Shown: piece by piece, positions 8,208-17,321 of the stretch
Layout of the letters: each line of letters begins with the position of its first letter
Numbering within the stretch: position 1 is the stretch's first letter
NCBI GenBank assembly: GCA_036378675.1
Contig: DASUWA010000033.1
Location: 23,709-87,708 of the forward strand
Reading direction: 5' to 3'
DNA: 64,000 nucleotides
Source: Acidimicrobiales bacterium
GTDB lineage: Bacteria; Actinomycetota; Acidimicrobiia; Acidimicrobiales; Palsa-688
Made by a program: the position numbers and the translations under genes
Notes under the pieces: generated by a model
Databases searched by the model: none
Told to the model about the DNA's origin: nothing
Seen by the model: only the letters and a program-made list of their open reading frames with translations

Positions 8208-8926
8208 TGGGCCAGCTGACCGGGAAAGTGGCGATCATCACGGGTGGGGCGCGGGGACAAGGAGCAGCCGAGGGTCGTCTTTTTGTCGCCGAGGGAGCGA
8301 CGGTCTACCTAACTGATGTCCTCGCTGACGAGGGCGCCAAGACTGCCGCCGATGTCGGAGCGATCTTTTTCGAACATGACGTTGCCTCGCGTGACGCCTG
8401 GGTGACGGTCGTGCAGCAGGTCCTCAGCGACCAGGGTCACATCGACGTCTTGGTGAACAACGCCGGGATTCTGGAATGGAAGAACCTGGCCGACACATCG
8501 CTCGACACGTGGGATCGGATCGTCGCGGTGAACCAGACCGGGGTGTTCCTTGGCATGCAGGCTGTGGCTCCGCAGATGATCAAGCAAAAGTCCGGATCTA
8601 TCATCAACCTGTCATCGATCGCTGGGCTCAGGAGTTCAGGGGCGTGCTTCGCCTACGGGGCGACGAAGTGGGCGGTCCGGGGCATGACCAAGAGTGCCGC
8701 CCAGGAACTTGGGCCTCATGGGATCAGGGTCAACTCCATCCATCCGGGCATCATTGACACACCGATGATGGCGGGGGTGCCCCTCGATCAGCTGACCGCC
8801 AACGTGCCGCTGGGGCGCTATGCCGCCGCCGATGAAGTGGCCAAGCTGGCGTTGTGGCTGGCGTCCGACGAAAGCGCCTACGCGAACGGGGCGGAGTGGG
8901 TGCTCGACGGAGGATTCACGGCCTAA
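8207..8926 (+). CDS. Short-chain dehydrogenase/reductase (SDR)
   Basis: A 239-residue classical SDR. It has the nucleotide-binding motif GGARGQGAAEG near residue 13, NNAG near 85, the active-site Ser in INLSSIAG, YGATKWA (Tyr and Lys) near residue 151, and a PG motif in SIHPGIIDTPM. It reads like the 3-alpha/20-beta-hydroxysteroid dehydrogenase group, oxidising or reducing a hydroxyl with NAD(P). The GTG start follows AAGGAGGA at a proper distance and overlaps the preceding stop by one base. The true substrate is unknown. Confidence 0.9.
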   Translation: MGQLTGKVAIITGGARGQGAAEGRLFVAEGATVYLTDVLADEGAKTAADVGAIFFEHDVASRDAWVTVVQQVLSDQGHIDVLVNNAGILEWKNLADTSLDTWDRIVAVNQTGVFLGMQAVAPQMIKQKSGSIINLSSIAGLRSSGACFAYGATKWAVRGMTKSAAQELGPHGIRVNSIHPGIIDTPMMAGVPLDQLTANVPLGRYAAADEVAKLALWLASDESAYANGAEWVLDGGFTA

Positions 8927-9004
8927 GCCTCTCCACATCCGAACAGCACGCTAAAGCTTGGTCACGTTGTCGAAGGATCCCTCGATGTGGTGGCATGAGA
9001 GGGC

Positions 9005-10405
9005 GTGGGTGCTGCCTCGCTGTCCTCCGTAGCGCCATTCATCGCCGCGGTTGTTCCGACGCGGGCCCAGATGGCGGCGACCCTGGGATTCCACATCATC
9101 CTGGCCTGCCTGGGGATCGCCTTGCCGTCCATCGTGTTGCTGGCCGAGTTCGTCGGCTTGCGCCGGCGGGACGAGACAGCGATGAGGTTGGCACGTCGGT
9201 GGTCTCAGGCCATGGGCGTGCTGATCGCAGTCGGCGCGGTCACTGGGACCGTGCTGTCGTTCGAGATGGGCCTGTTGTGGCCGGGCCTGATGCGCCGGTA
9301 TGGAGCCGTGCTCGGATTCCCCTTCGGGGTCGAGGGTGTGTTCTTCTTCCTGGAGGCGATCTTCGCTGGGGTCTACCTTTACGGCTGGCGGCGCCTGCCC
9401 GGGTGGGCGCATTTTTGGAGCGGGATCCCCATCGCCGTGAGCGGGATCTTCGGAGCGATGTCGGTTATCGCGGTGAACGCCTGGATGAACCAGCCGGGCG
9501 GATTCATCGAGCGTGCCGGCAAGGTTGTTTCGGTCAGACCGTGGCAGGTGTTCTTCAACCACGCGGCTCTCTATGAGATGCCCCACATGATCCTGGCCGC
9601 CTACATGGTCTCGGGGTTCCTCGTCGCGGGTGTGTATGCCGCCGGCGTGCTGCGCGGCCGCCGCGACCGCTACCACTACACCGGGTTCGCCCTGGGGTTC
9701 GTGCCGGCCGCCGTGTTGACCCCATTCCAGATCTTCGTAGGCGACACTGCGGCGAGGGCAATCGCCCGTGACCAGCCGGTCAAGTTCGCCGCAATGGAGT
9801 ACGTAGCGCGCACCGGAAGGAACGTGCCGGAGTGGTTGGGCGGGGTGTACACCGGGGGTCATGTCTATGGGGGCTTGAAGATTCCGGACCTGGACTCGCT
9901 GCTCGTGGGCTTCGGGCCGGGCACCAAAGTCGTCGGCTGGGACACCGTCCGTGCCGCATATCGCCCCCCCGTCGCGTGGTTGATCCACCTGTGCTTCGAC
10001 GCCATGGTGGGAATCGGCTTCCTGCTGCTGCTCGCCGGGTTGTGGTCCGCTTATGAGTGGTGGCGGCGACGGCGTCTACCCCCGCACAGGCTGTTCTGGT
10101 GGGTCGGTGCGATCAGCGGATTGGCCGCCATCGTGGCCATGGAGGCGGGCTGGGTCGTAACCGAGGTCGGTCGCCAGCCGTGGGTGGTCTACCGGCGGCA
10201 GACGACCGACGCAGCGGCCACAACCAATGGAGGCGTGCTCGTCAGTTTGAGCATCGTGGTCGTCCTCTATGCGTTGCTCGGCGCGGCGACGATCCTGATT
10301 TTGAGGACTCTGGCTCGGAGATGGCGTCGAGGTGACCTGGAGGAAGGCGCGGTGCCCTACGGCCCGTCGCCCGCTCCCGTTCTCGACCGAACGGAGATCG
10401 TCTGA
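9005..10405 (+). CDS. cydA: Cytochrome bd ubiquinol oxidase subunit I
   Basis: A 466-residue polytopic protein. The N-terminal RAQMAATLGFHIIL carries the conserved haem-ligand His. LSFEMGLLWPGLM, the acidic helix GFPFGVEGVFFFLEAIFAG, the haem b558 region NHAALYEMPHMILAAYM and the GRQPW motif of the quinol site are all present. It oxidises quinol and reduces oxygen to water in the membrane without proton pumping. The segment around the GRQPW motif and after the Q loop is compact, giving a protein shorter than the E. coli enzyme. The start is a GTG. The stop overlaps cydB by one base (TGATG). Confidence 0.95.
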   Translation: MGAASLSSVAPFIAAVVPTRAQMAATLGFHIILACLGIALPSIVLLAEFVGLRRRDETAMRLARRWSQAMGVLIAVGAVTGTVLSFEMGLLWPGLMRRYGAVLGFPFGVEGVFFFLEAIFAGVYLYGWRRLPGWAHFWSGIPIAVSGIFGAMSVIAVNAWMNQPGGFIERAGKVVSVRPWQVFFNHAALYEMPHMILAAYMVSGFLVAGVYAAGVLRGRRDRYHYTGFALGFVPAAVLTPFQIFVGDTAARAIARDQPVKFAAMEYVARTGRNVPEWLGGVYTGGHVYGGLKIPDLDSLLVGFGPGTKVVGWDTVRAAYRPPVAWLIHLCFDAMVGIGFLLLLAGLWSAYEWWRRRRLPPHRLFWWVGAISGLAAIVAMEAGWVVTEVGRQPWVVYRRQTTDAAATTNGGVLVSLSIVVVLYALLGAATILILRTLARRWRRGDLEEGAVPYGPSPAPVLDRTEIV

Positions 10406-11463
10406 TGGCCGCGGACGCGGTGGGTGGGATCCTTCTAGCTGGGATCGCGTTGTACGCGATCTTGGGTGGAGCCGACTTCGGCGGCGGTCTGTGGGATCTC
10501 TTGGCCGGCGGGGACCGGCGAGGGTGGGCTCCGCGGCGCCTGATCGACGATTCGATCACGCCGGTATGGGAAGCAAACCACGTCTGGTTGGTCTTCGACC
10601 TGGTCATCTTCTGGACTGCGTTTCCCAGCGCCTTCGCCGACGTCATGAACACCGCCGCGCTGCCGTTGTGGCTAGCAGTAGGCGGCATCGTGCTGCGCGG
10701 ATCGGGGTTCGCGTTTCGCAAGGAGGTCTCCCGCCTGAGTCTGGTCCGAGCGACCGGCGCCATCTTCGCTCTCTCGTCGTTGATGACCCCGTTCTTCATG
10801 GGAACCGTGATCGGGGCCATAGCCAGCGGCAGCGTCCACGCAAACGCGAACCACGCGAGCCTCTACGCCTGGACGAATACCACTTCGCTGTTGGCGGGCT
10901 TCTTGTTCGTCGCGGCTTGTGGCTACCTGGCTGCCGTCTACCTGACCGGCGAGGCCGCCCGCCGCGCTGACGACAAGTTGCGGGTCTACTTCTCACGTCG
11001 GTCCCAAGCTGCTGGGCTCGTGGCCGGAGCCCTTTCGCTGGGCCTCCTGGCCGAGTTGCACAGCTCGAATCGGGCGCTCTACAGACACCTAACTGGACGG
11101 GCGCTTCCCCTCGTGATCCTTTCGGGAGTGTGCGGTCTCGCCGTCATCGGTCTGTTGATGATTCCGCGAATGAGGCTGTGGGCACCTCGGGCGGTCGCCG
11201 CCCTCGGAGTTGCAGCCGTCATCTGGGGTTGGGGAGTCGCGCAGTATCCGGCGCTGCTTCCGGGCACGACGGTCACCTTGAGCAACGCCGGCGCACCGCA
11301 CGCCGTTCTCGTTGCGCTGATAGTTCTGTTCGGCGCGGCCGTCGTCCTGATCGGTCCCCCGTTCGCCCTGCTCTTCAACCTGCAAGGCCGCCGCCTGCTG
11401 AGCTCTGACGAACCACCCCTTCTTTCGACCACTGACCCGCACGCGATGCAAGATCCTCAGTGA
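10405..11463 (+). CDS. cydB: Cytochrome bd ubiquinol oxidase subunit II
   Basis: A 352-residue membrane protein with the family's ADFGGGLWDLLA in the first helix and SITPVWEANHVWLVFDLV in the second, plus multiple later hydrophobic helices. It forms the heterodimer with CydA and stabilises the haem sites. It is translationally coupled to cydA. No cydDC cysteine/glutathione exporter genes, often needed for maturation, follow. The next gene is convergent. Confidence 0.95.
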   Translation: MAADAVGGILLAGIALYAILGGADFGGGLWDLLAGGDRRGWAPRRLIDDSITPVWEANHVWLVFDLVIFWTAFPSAFADVMNTAALPLWLAVGGIVLRGSGFAFRKEVSRLSLVRATGAIFALSSLMTPFFMGTVIGAIASGSVHANANHASLYAWTNTTSLLAGFLFVAACGYLAAVYLTGEAARRADDKLRVYFSRRSQAAGLVAGALSLGLLAELHSSNRALYRHLTGRALPLVILSGVCGLAVIGLLMIPRMRLWAPRAVAALGVAAVIWGWGVAQYPALLPGTTVTLSNAGAPHAVLVALIVLFGAAVVLIGPPFALLFNLQGRRLLSSDEPPLLSTTDPHAMQDPQ

Positions 11464-11478
11464 GCCCGGTGCCCGGCT

Positions 11479-14004
11479 CTACTCGTAATGAAGCGCTTCG
11501 ACTACGGGGACGTGTGCGTTCCTCCATGCCGGTAGGAGCGACGCCACAGTAACGAGCAGGAGAGCGATCGGACCCCAGATGACCAGCGTGGCGAAGTCGA
11601 AGATGAGCGGATCTTTGAAACCAATGATGATTGGAAGAATCCAGTAGAAGCCTATGGCCGATATGACTGCACCACCGACGGATAGTGCGATCCCGATCAG
11701 CCCGGCTCCGGCGCCTTCGGCGAGCGTCATGCTTGCAAGCTGGTTGGGTTCCATTCCGACGGCCGCGAAGAGCCCCAGTTCTCGTCGCCGTTGTACCCCT
11801 ACGAGGAGCATGGTCGAGAGCACGGCGACGAAGGCGACGATGGTCAGGCTCCGCTGTATCGAGTCGAATGCGGTGAGCTGTTGGCCGACTCCTTTTGAGA
11901 TCGACCTGGCCAACTGGTGTGGCGTGTCGACGATGAGATCAGAGGCCAGGTGTGCCTCCCGAACATTTTGAGCAAGCTGCACCGGTGTGACCCCGGCAAT
12001 GGGGATCAACCCGACGCTTTGAGGAGGTTGGTCGCCGTACAGGCGCTGGAATAGCCAGAGCGGCACGGTGACCGTGTTGCCGTTGACATTTCCGTCCTCC
12101 CATACTCCGCCCACGATCACCGACGCGAGTCCGGTCGGCGTGTCCAAGACGAGGTTCGAGCCGGGTCGCAGGTGACGCTTGCGAGCCAGCGCAGGTCCTA
12201 CCAGGACCTGTCCGCCTTGGAATGCGCCGAGTGACCTGGTTCCCAGGATCAACGGAGCGTTGAGCCATGGATGGTCATAGGCCGACACTCCTACCAAGTC
12301 ATCTGCGTTATGCCCGCTGAGTTCGAAGAACGCCCGGTCGATGCTTGCGGTTCCCGGAACCTTTGAGAGCTCTGCGACGAGTGAGGGGGGCGGTTTGGCG
12401 TCGAGGTTGAAGGTGTTGTTGGTCCCGACCGTCGATACCGCCACCTCTTGGGCATGTCCGGTAGTGAGACCGTGGGTGATGGCCTGGTCGGCCGCTTGAT
12501 GGGTGCTCGATATCACGAACGCGGTGGCGACAGCCGCGCCAACCGCTACCGCCATGACACCGCAGCGGCGTGGGTCGCGGGCGAGGTTGGCCGCGCCCAG
12601 CGAGAGGGTCCCGTTCCACCTGCGAAGCAGTCCAGCCCCGAATCTCGCAACGACGGCCGCAAAGGAGCCGCTGGCGACGAGGTACCCGACGATGGCGATG
12701 AGCACCCCTATCGGGGCCACGCTTGCCTGCCATGGCTGGAGCGCTCCTTGGCGTTGGGCGATCCAGCAGATCAGCAAACCAAGCCCGCTCACGACCAGAA
12801 AGAGCATCCCGCGGGTGAGGTTCGGTCGGGTTTCGCTCTCATTGCGCCGCTCCCGCATGGATAGCTCGGCCGCCACGTCGATGCGAACCGACCGTCGAGC
12901 GGCCATCAGGGCGGCGATCGCCCCGACGGCGGCCCCGATCGCGCAGCCGATCACGAATGCCCCCAGTGTCATATGAACACCGATCGCGACGCCCACGTAC
13001 GGTCGAGTGAAACTGGAGAGACTGTCGGTCAGGGGATGGGCCAGGAGGAAGCCGCCCAAGCAACCCAGCAGTCCGCCCGCCAACCCGATGACAGCGCCCT
13101 CGGTCATCGCTCCACCGATAACGGTCTGGGTCGTGCCTCCCAAGGCTGCGACTATGGCGAGTTCCGTTCGCCGCTCCTCCGCGCTGAGGGAGAGAATGTT
13201 GAACACCAATACGGCTCCAACGCCGAGCGCGAACAGGCCGAGCAAGGTGAAGATCGGCAAGAACGAGCTCGACGCAACCGAAACCCCCGGAGGAGGGTCA
13301 TTTGCTTTGAGGACCCCATTCCAGTTGCCGACGTTCCGCTTCAGCGTTTGTGACAGGTCCGCCAGATTCACGCCGCGTGCCGGCAGCACATAGATGGCGT
13401 CGAGACCGTGGGGTCGATCGAAGAGACGCTGGGCCAGCGGCAGGCCGAGGAGTGCAACATTTCCATGATTGAAACTGTCGAGCGGACTGTGGGGCGGAGC
13501 GGCGACAACCGGACTGCTGCCGAGATCGGTCCGTATCGTCGCGTTCGGTCCGAGCCTTTCGGCGAGCGTCGAGCTGATGAGGACTCTGCCTTGGTTATCG
13601 AAGGCTGCCAGAGCTGGCTGCGAACAGCCAAAGTTCCCTGCCAGCGCCTGTATCCGACAGTCGACACCTAGAACAAGGGTCGTGACGGAACGTCCTCGGT
13701 CGCCATCACTGAGGGTCACCGCCTCGACGACGGGGACGGCCCCCGAAACACCCGGGGTCGCTTGGACAACGTTCACGACTGACTCCATCAAGCCGCCGCG
13801 CGACGTCGCCCCTACAACCCGCAGAGGCGCCGGTCCTGCCAAGCGGTTGCCGAAGGATCTCAGGGAACTCGAAACGCTCGAGGTCAAGACGACGACCGAA
13901 ACGCCCAGCGAAACTCCAGCCGCGACGCAGACGACCGCAAGAACTAACCGCAACGGGTGCGAACGAAGCCGCCGCAGATTCAGCCAGCGGACGGCTCGGA
14001 ACAT
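11479..14004 (-). CDS. ABC transporter permease, FtsX/MacB-like with two FtsX domains
   Basis: About 841 residues from ATG 14004. There is an N-terminal transmembrane helix (LRLVLAVVCVAAGVSLGVSV), a large outer domain, then a block of helices starting FLPIFTLLGLFALGVGAVLV. A second outer domain and a C-terminal three-helix FtsX block (around MLLVGVQRRRELGLFAAVGM) follow. This ten-helix layout is typical of actinobacterial lipoprotein or peptide exporters using mechanotransmission. A longer frame to 14070 overlaps the ATPase gene and is less likely, because 14004 lies 10 bases after that gene's stop. The substrate is unknown. Confidence 0.88.
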   Translation of the reverse strand: MFRAVRWLNLRRLRSHPLRLVLAVVCVAAGVSLGVSVVVLTSSVSSSLRSFGNRLAGPAPLRVVGATSRGGLMESVVNVVQATPGVSGAVPVVEAVTLSDGDRGRSVTTLVLGVDCRIQALAGNFGCSQPALAAFDNQGRVLISSTLAERLGPNATIRTDLGSSPVVAAPPHSPLDSFNHGNVALLGLPLAQRLFDRPHGLDAIYVLPARGVNLADLSQTLKRNVGNWNGVLKANDPPPGVSVASSSFLPIFTLLGLFALGVGAVLVFNILSLSAEERRTELAIVAALGGTTQTVIGGAMTEGAVIGLAGGLLGCLGGFLLAHPLTDSLSSFTRPYVGVAIGVHMTLGAFVIGCAIGAAVGAIAALMAARRSVRIDVAAELSMRERRNESETRPNLTRGMLFLVVSGLGLLICWIAQRQGALQPWQASVAPIGVLIAIVGYLVASGSFAAVVARFGAGLLRRWNGTLSLGAANLARDPRRCGVMAVAVGAAVATAFVISSTHQAADQAITHGLTTGHAQEVAVSTVGTNNTFNLDAKPPPSLVAELSKVPGTASIDRAFFELSGHNADDLVGVSAYDHPWLNAPLILGTRSLGAFQGGQVLVGPALARKRHLRPGSNLVLDTPTGLASVIVGGVWEDGNVNGNTVTVPLWLFQRLYGDQPPQSVGLIPIAGVTPVQLAQNVREAHLASDLIVDTPHQLARSISKGVGQQLTAFDSIQRSLTIVAFVAVLSTMLLVGVQRRRELGLFAAVGMEPNQLASMTLAEGAGAGLIGIALSVGGAVISAIGFYWILPIIIGFKDPLIFDFATLVIWGPIALLLVTVASLLPAWRNAHVPVVEALHYE

Positions 14005-14014
14005 GTCAGGGCGC

Positions 14015-14734
14015 CTAGGGCTTGACCGAGACTCGGCGCCGTGCGGGCCGCCGGGCTTCGAGATGACCATCCTTCAAGGTCAGGACCCGGTGTGCCCGGC
14101 CAGCCGCGTCGGGGTTGTGGGTCACCATCACCAGCGCGCTGCCCTCGCCAGCCACCCGGTCCGAAAGCATGTCGAGTATCTCCTCCCCGGTCGTGGAGTC
14201 GAGGTTGCCCGTCGGTTCGTCGGCCAGGATTAGTCGCGGATGGTTAACCAACGCACGAGCGATCGCGGCTCTCTGCATCTCCCCGCCGGATAGTTCCGAC
14301 GGGCGATGGTCCAGCCTGGCGGTCAGCCCAACCGCCGCGATCGCGTCCCTCACTGTCGTTCCGACCGCGCGCCTGCCGTCGAGCACCAACGGCAGCGAGA
14401 CGTTCTCTTCGACCGAGAGGGTCGGAATCAGATGAAAGAACTGGAACACGAACCCCACGTACCGTCGCCGCAGCCGAGCACGATCGGCGGCCGACAGCGT
14501 TGAGACATCCCTCCCGGCTAACCACACCCGACCCTTGTCGGGGCGATCCAACCCACCCGCGAGATTCAAGAGGGTCGACTTGCCAGAACCGCTGGGACCC
14601 ACCAGCCCGATGAATTCCCCCTCGGCCACCTCGAGCTCCACATCCTCGAGCGCGACAACCACCTCACGCCCGCGTTGAAACCTCTTGGAAACCCCCTCTA
14701 GGCGAAGCACGCAGCCCGACTCTCCCAGCGGCAC
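14015..14734 (-). CDS. ABC transporter ATP-binding protein (LolD/MacB type)
   Basis: A 239-residue ATPase: Walker A GLVGPSGSGKSTLL near residue 42, Q-loop FVFQFFHLIPTLSVEENV, signature LSGGEMQRAAIARAL, Walker B LILADEPTGNLDS and switch His in VMVTHNPDA. The QFFHLIPTLSVEENV sequence places it with LolD/MacB/FtsE enzymes that drive FtsX-type permeases. It sits directly upstream of such a permease on the same strand, so the two should form the exporter. Confidence 0.93.
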   Translation of the reverse strand: MPLGESGCVLRLEGVSKRFQRGREVVVALEDVELEVAEGEFIGLVGPSGSGKSTLLNLAGGLDRPDKGRVWLAGRDVSTLSAADRARLRRRYVGFVFQFFHLIPTLSVEENVSLPLVLDGRRAVGTTVRDAIAAVGLTARLDHRPSELSGGEMQRAAIARALVNHPRLILADEPTGNLDSTTGEEILDMLSDRVAGEGSALVMVTHNPDAAGRAHRVLTLKDGHLEARRPARRRVSVKP

Positions 14735-14832
14735 CGGGCAAAGGTTATCTTTCCGACAAATCGCCCGTCATACGAATTAGTCGGGCTGCCCCGATCAGTG
14801 GTCCCGGTAGAGGTCGCCGACTTCGAACGGCT

Positions 14833-15858
14833 CTACCGCTCGATTACCAGCTTGATGGCTGGTTCCAGCCAACTTCGGTGTGCCTGCTCCCAGTCGACGA
14901 CGGTCGTCGGAATTGACATCGGGCTGACCTTTCCCTCGGCCACGAGGTCGAGAACCGCGGGAAGGTAGCGACGGGAGTCTGCTCGTGACACGTGGAATGT
15001 CACCCCTTTCGTGTACATGTCGAGCAAGGGGACCGGCGTCGTTGGCGTGAAGTGGATGGCAATCCCGGTGCAGACGCCATAGTCGTCGGTTGAGCGCAGC
15101 GTGCAAGCAAGGCCTTCTGGATCGCCGGAGTTGTCCACAGTGATTGGCGCGCGATCGAATCGGCGCGGCCAGGGTCCGTCGTGGAGGTGAACGTCGGCCC
15201 CGAGTTCGCTGGCGATAGCACACCGTTCGGGATCGCGGTCGATGTACCGGACGTTGCAAGCACCCAGTCCTGCCGCGAGCACGACTGCGTATAGGCCGAT
15301 CGAAACGGCGGCGGAGCCGACGATCAACACCTCCGCTCCGGGTCGTTCTGACAAGGGCGGACCGACGGCTCGGTACGCGTCGACAAGATTGTCGGGCAAC
15401 GTGCACAGGGCCGTCGTGGGAATTCCTTCGGGGGCAAGCAACAACAGGTGATCCGCGGACGGGACGGCGACGACGTCGGCGACGGCTCCCCCGTGGCCGC
15501 CACCGGCACTCCCGAATCCGAACGCTCCCCCGGCGGGCGCCCGATATCGGTGGCAGGCGGCGAACCTGCCTTGCTCGCAGGCTACGCAGCCGCCGCATGA
15601 GGGCTGGAACGGGACGAGGACGGGTTCGCCCACACGCCGTTTCGTCACCTGGTCCCCGACTGAGAGGACTTCCGCCACGAACTCGTGACCGACGGCGAAC
15701 GGTGCCGGGAAGGTGCCCGCCAGGACCATCGGCAGGTCGAGGTCGCATCGGGCTACAGCCAGTGGTCGGAGGAGCGCCCCCGCAGGATCCGTCAGTTCGG
15801 GCTCGGGAACGTCCTGCCACTCGACCCGCCCGGCCTTCACGTATGCCAACTGACGCAA
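14833..15858 (-). CDS. Zinc-dependent alcohol dehydrogenase (MDR family)
   Basis: About 341 residues from a TTG at 15858. This start has GGAG upstream and gives the usual N-terminus (L/M)RQLAYVKAGRVEWQDVPEP; an in-frame ATG at 15906 adds an unconserved tail. Features: catalytic-zinc Cys in VARCDLD, GHEFVAEV, the structural-zinc Cys cluster CGGCVACEQGRFAAC and a nucleotide fold starting EVLIVGSAAVSIG. It oxidises an alcohol or reduces an aldehyde with NAD(P). It diverges from the enoyl-CoA hydratase gene, so the two probably share the operator between them. Confidence 0.85.
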   Translation of the reverse strand: MRQLAYVKAGRVEWQDVPEPELTDPAGALLRPLAVARCDLDLPMVLAGTFPAPFAVGHEFVAEVLSVGDQVTKRRVGEPVLVPFQPSCGGCVACEQGRFAACHRYRAPAGGAFGFGSAGGGHGGAVADVVAVPSADHLLLLAPEGIPTTALCTLPDNLVDAYRAVGPPLSERPGAEVLIVGSAAVSIGLYAVVLAAGLGACNVRYIDRDPERCAIASELGADVHLHDGPWPRRFDRAPITVDNSGDPEGLACTLRSTDDYGVCTGIAIHFTPTTPVPLLDMYTKGVTFHVSRADSRRYLPAVLDLVAEGKVSPMSIPTTVVDWEQAHRSWLEPAIKLVIER

Positions 15859-15916
15859 AACGACGGCTCCTTCGAACTGAGGCGGACGCACACGGTTGCA
15901 CGGCATCCAGTCTTAT

Positions 15917-15942
15917 CGTAACATGCATTCGTAACATGCGTT
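15917..15942 (+). promoter_or_regulatory. Tandem 13-base repeat, probable regulator operator
   Basis: Two adjacent copies of CGTAACATGCRTT, differing at one base, lie in the 100-base gap between the divergent dehydrogenase and hydratase genes. The ATG-rich spacing and position next to both starts suit an operator. The TetR gene two places downstream is the likely binder. Confidence 0.6.
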
Positions 15943-15959
15943 CACATCAAGGAGTGATA

Positions 15960-16673
15960 GTGACGCCTAGGGTCACCTACCAGCTGGAAGGCTCCGTAGC
16001 GACGATCGCGTTGGACGACGGCAAGGTCAACGTGATGTCGCTCGAGATGATCTGCGAGATCAACCAAGCTCTCGACCGCGCCAGTGACGATCGGGCCGTG
16101 GTGATATTGCGCGGGCGGGATGGAGTGTTTTCCGCCGGGTTCGATCTTCCTGTCCTTCGCGCCGGAGGGGACGAGGCTTTCCGGATGCTTCGAGCCGGTT
16201 TCGACCTAACCGAGCGAGTCTTGTCGTTTCCGCTTCCGGTCGTCATCGCTTGCACCGGTCACGCCGTAGCCATGGGCGTGTTCCTTCTCCTCTCGGGTGA
16301 CTACCGAGTGGGCGCCACGGGTCCTTTCAAGATCACCGCCAATGAGGTGGCCATCGGACTCACGATGCCTCGCGCGGCCGTGGAGATCTGCCGGCAGCGG
16401 CTCGCGCCAGCACACTTCAACCGGGCGACGATCCTGGCCGAGCCGTATACGCCAGACACTGCCGTGGAGGCCGGATTCCTGGACCGGGTAGTCGACCCGT
16501 CCCAGCTATCGAGCGTGGTTGGTGAGATCGCGGGGCAGTTGACCCAGCTCGACCTCGATGCGCATCGAGCAACCAAACAGAGGGCTCGAGGCGCGACGCT
16601 CCAGGCGGTTCACGACGCCATCGAGGCGGACGCCGGCGACCTATCTCGAGCACGAGCGACGACCGTAGCGTGA
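15960..16673 (+). CDS. Enoyl-CoA hydratase/isomerase (crotonase) family protein
   Basis: A 237-residue crotonase-fold protein: LDDGKVNVMSLEM early, then the oxyanion-hole segments GVFSAGFDLPVLRAGG and GHAVAMGVFLLLSGDYRVG. The usual catalytic Glu of classical hydratases is not evident at the second site, so it may be a diverged isomerase or thioesterase-like member. The GTG at 15960 follows AAGGAG at 15949-15954. The frame extends far upstream, but that part is antisense to the dehydrogenase. The TetR gene follows by 27 bases. Confidence 0.85.
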   Translation: MTPRVTYQLEGSVATIALDDGKVNVMSLEMICEINQALDRASDDRAVVILRGRDGVFSAGFDLPVLRAGGDEAFRMLRAGFDLTERVLSFPLPVVIACTGHAVAMGVFLLLSGDYRVGATGPFKITANEVAIGLTMPRAAVEICRQRLAPAHFNRATILAEPYTPDTAVEAGFLDRVVDPSQLSSVVGEIAGQLTQLDLDAHRATKQRARGATLQAVHDAIEADAGDLSRARATTVA

Positions 16674-16700
16674 CGACGTTCCGGTATCGTCCCGAGCAGC

Positions 16701-17321
16701 ATGCCCAGAGCGAAGCAGCGGACTCCTGAACTGCGCGAGAAGGTCTTGCAGGTCGCTGTCGAGATGCTTACCAGCGATGGTCTCGCCGGGTTCACGGCCC
16801 GCAAGGTTGCCGAAGGGGCCGACACGTCGACTCCAGCGGTATACGAGCTGTTCGGTGACAAGGCCGGACTTGTGCGCGAGGTGTTCTTCGAAGGTTTCCG
16901 CATGCTGTACGGGCGCCTTGAGCACCTAGAGCACCTTGAATCATCGGCGGATCCACGGGCCGACCTCGCAGAGGTCATGCTGGTGCTGCGTCGCTTCGCC
17001 AGGGACAACCCCACTCTGGCCGAGCTCATGTTCTCCCGGCCCTTCGCCGACTTCGACCCCCGGCCCGCCGACCGGAATGCCGGGGCCGCCGTTCGGGAGT
17101 TCATCGTCGCCCGTGTCCGTCGCTGCATCGACGCGGGGATTATCTCGGGCGACCCGACTGATATCTCTCACGTTCTGTTAGCCGTGGTCCAAGGGCTCGC
17201 CTTGCAGGAGACGGCTGGTTGGCTTGGTAGCTCCAAAGCTTCGATAGACCGCCGTTGGAGTTTGGCCCTAGACGCAGTCCTTCGCGGGCTATCCCCGGCA
17301 GGCGACAAGATCACGCGTTAG
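16701..17321 (+). CDS. TetR-family transcriptional regulator
   Basis: 206 residues. The N-terminal helix-turn-helix reads LREKVLQVAVEMLTSDGLAG then FTARKVAEGADTSTPAVYELF, the TetR pattern with recognition helix TPAVYELFGDK. The C-terminal ligand domain is ordinary. It is downstream of the crotonase gene and probably represses that gene, the divergent dehydrogenase and itself through the repeat at 15917-15942. Its 3' end overlaps the convergent surface-protein gene by 11 bases. Confidence 0.9.
   Translation: MPRAKQRTPELREKVLQVAVEMLTSDGLAGFTARKVAEGADTSTPAVYELFGDKAGLVREVFFEGFRMLYGRLEHLEHLESSADPRADLAEVMLVLRRFARDNPTLAELMFSRPFADFDPRPADRNAGAAVREFIVARVRRCIDAGIISGDPTDISHVLLAVVQGLALQETAGWLGSSKASIDRRWSLALDAVLRGLSPAGDKITR

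Noticed and set aside
8951..9988. 345-codon reverse frame over cydA
   Set aside because: It is His/Pro/Gln-rich shadow of cydA codons with no domain.
14795..15937. 380-codon frame over the dehydrogenase gene
   Set aside because: It is Arg-rich and antagonistic to the well-defined dehydrogenase frame.
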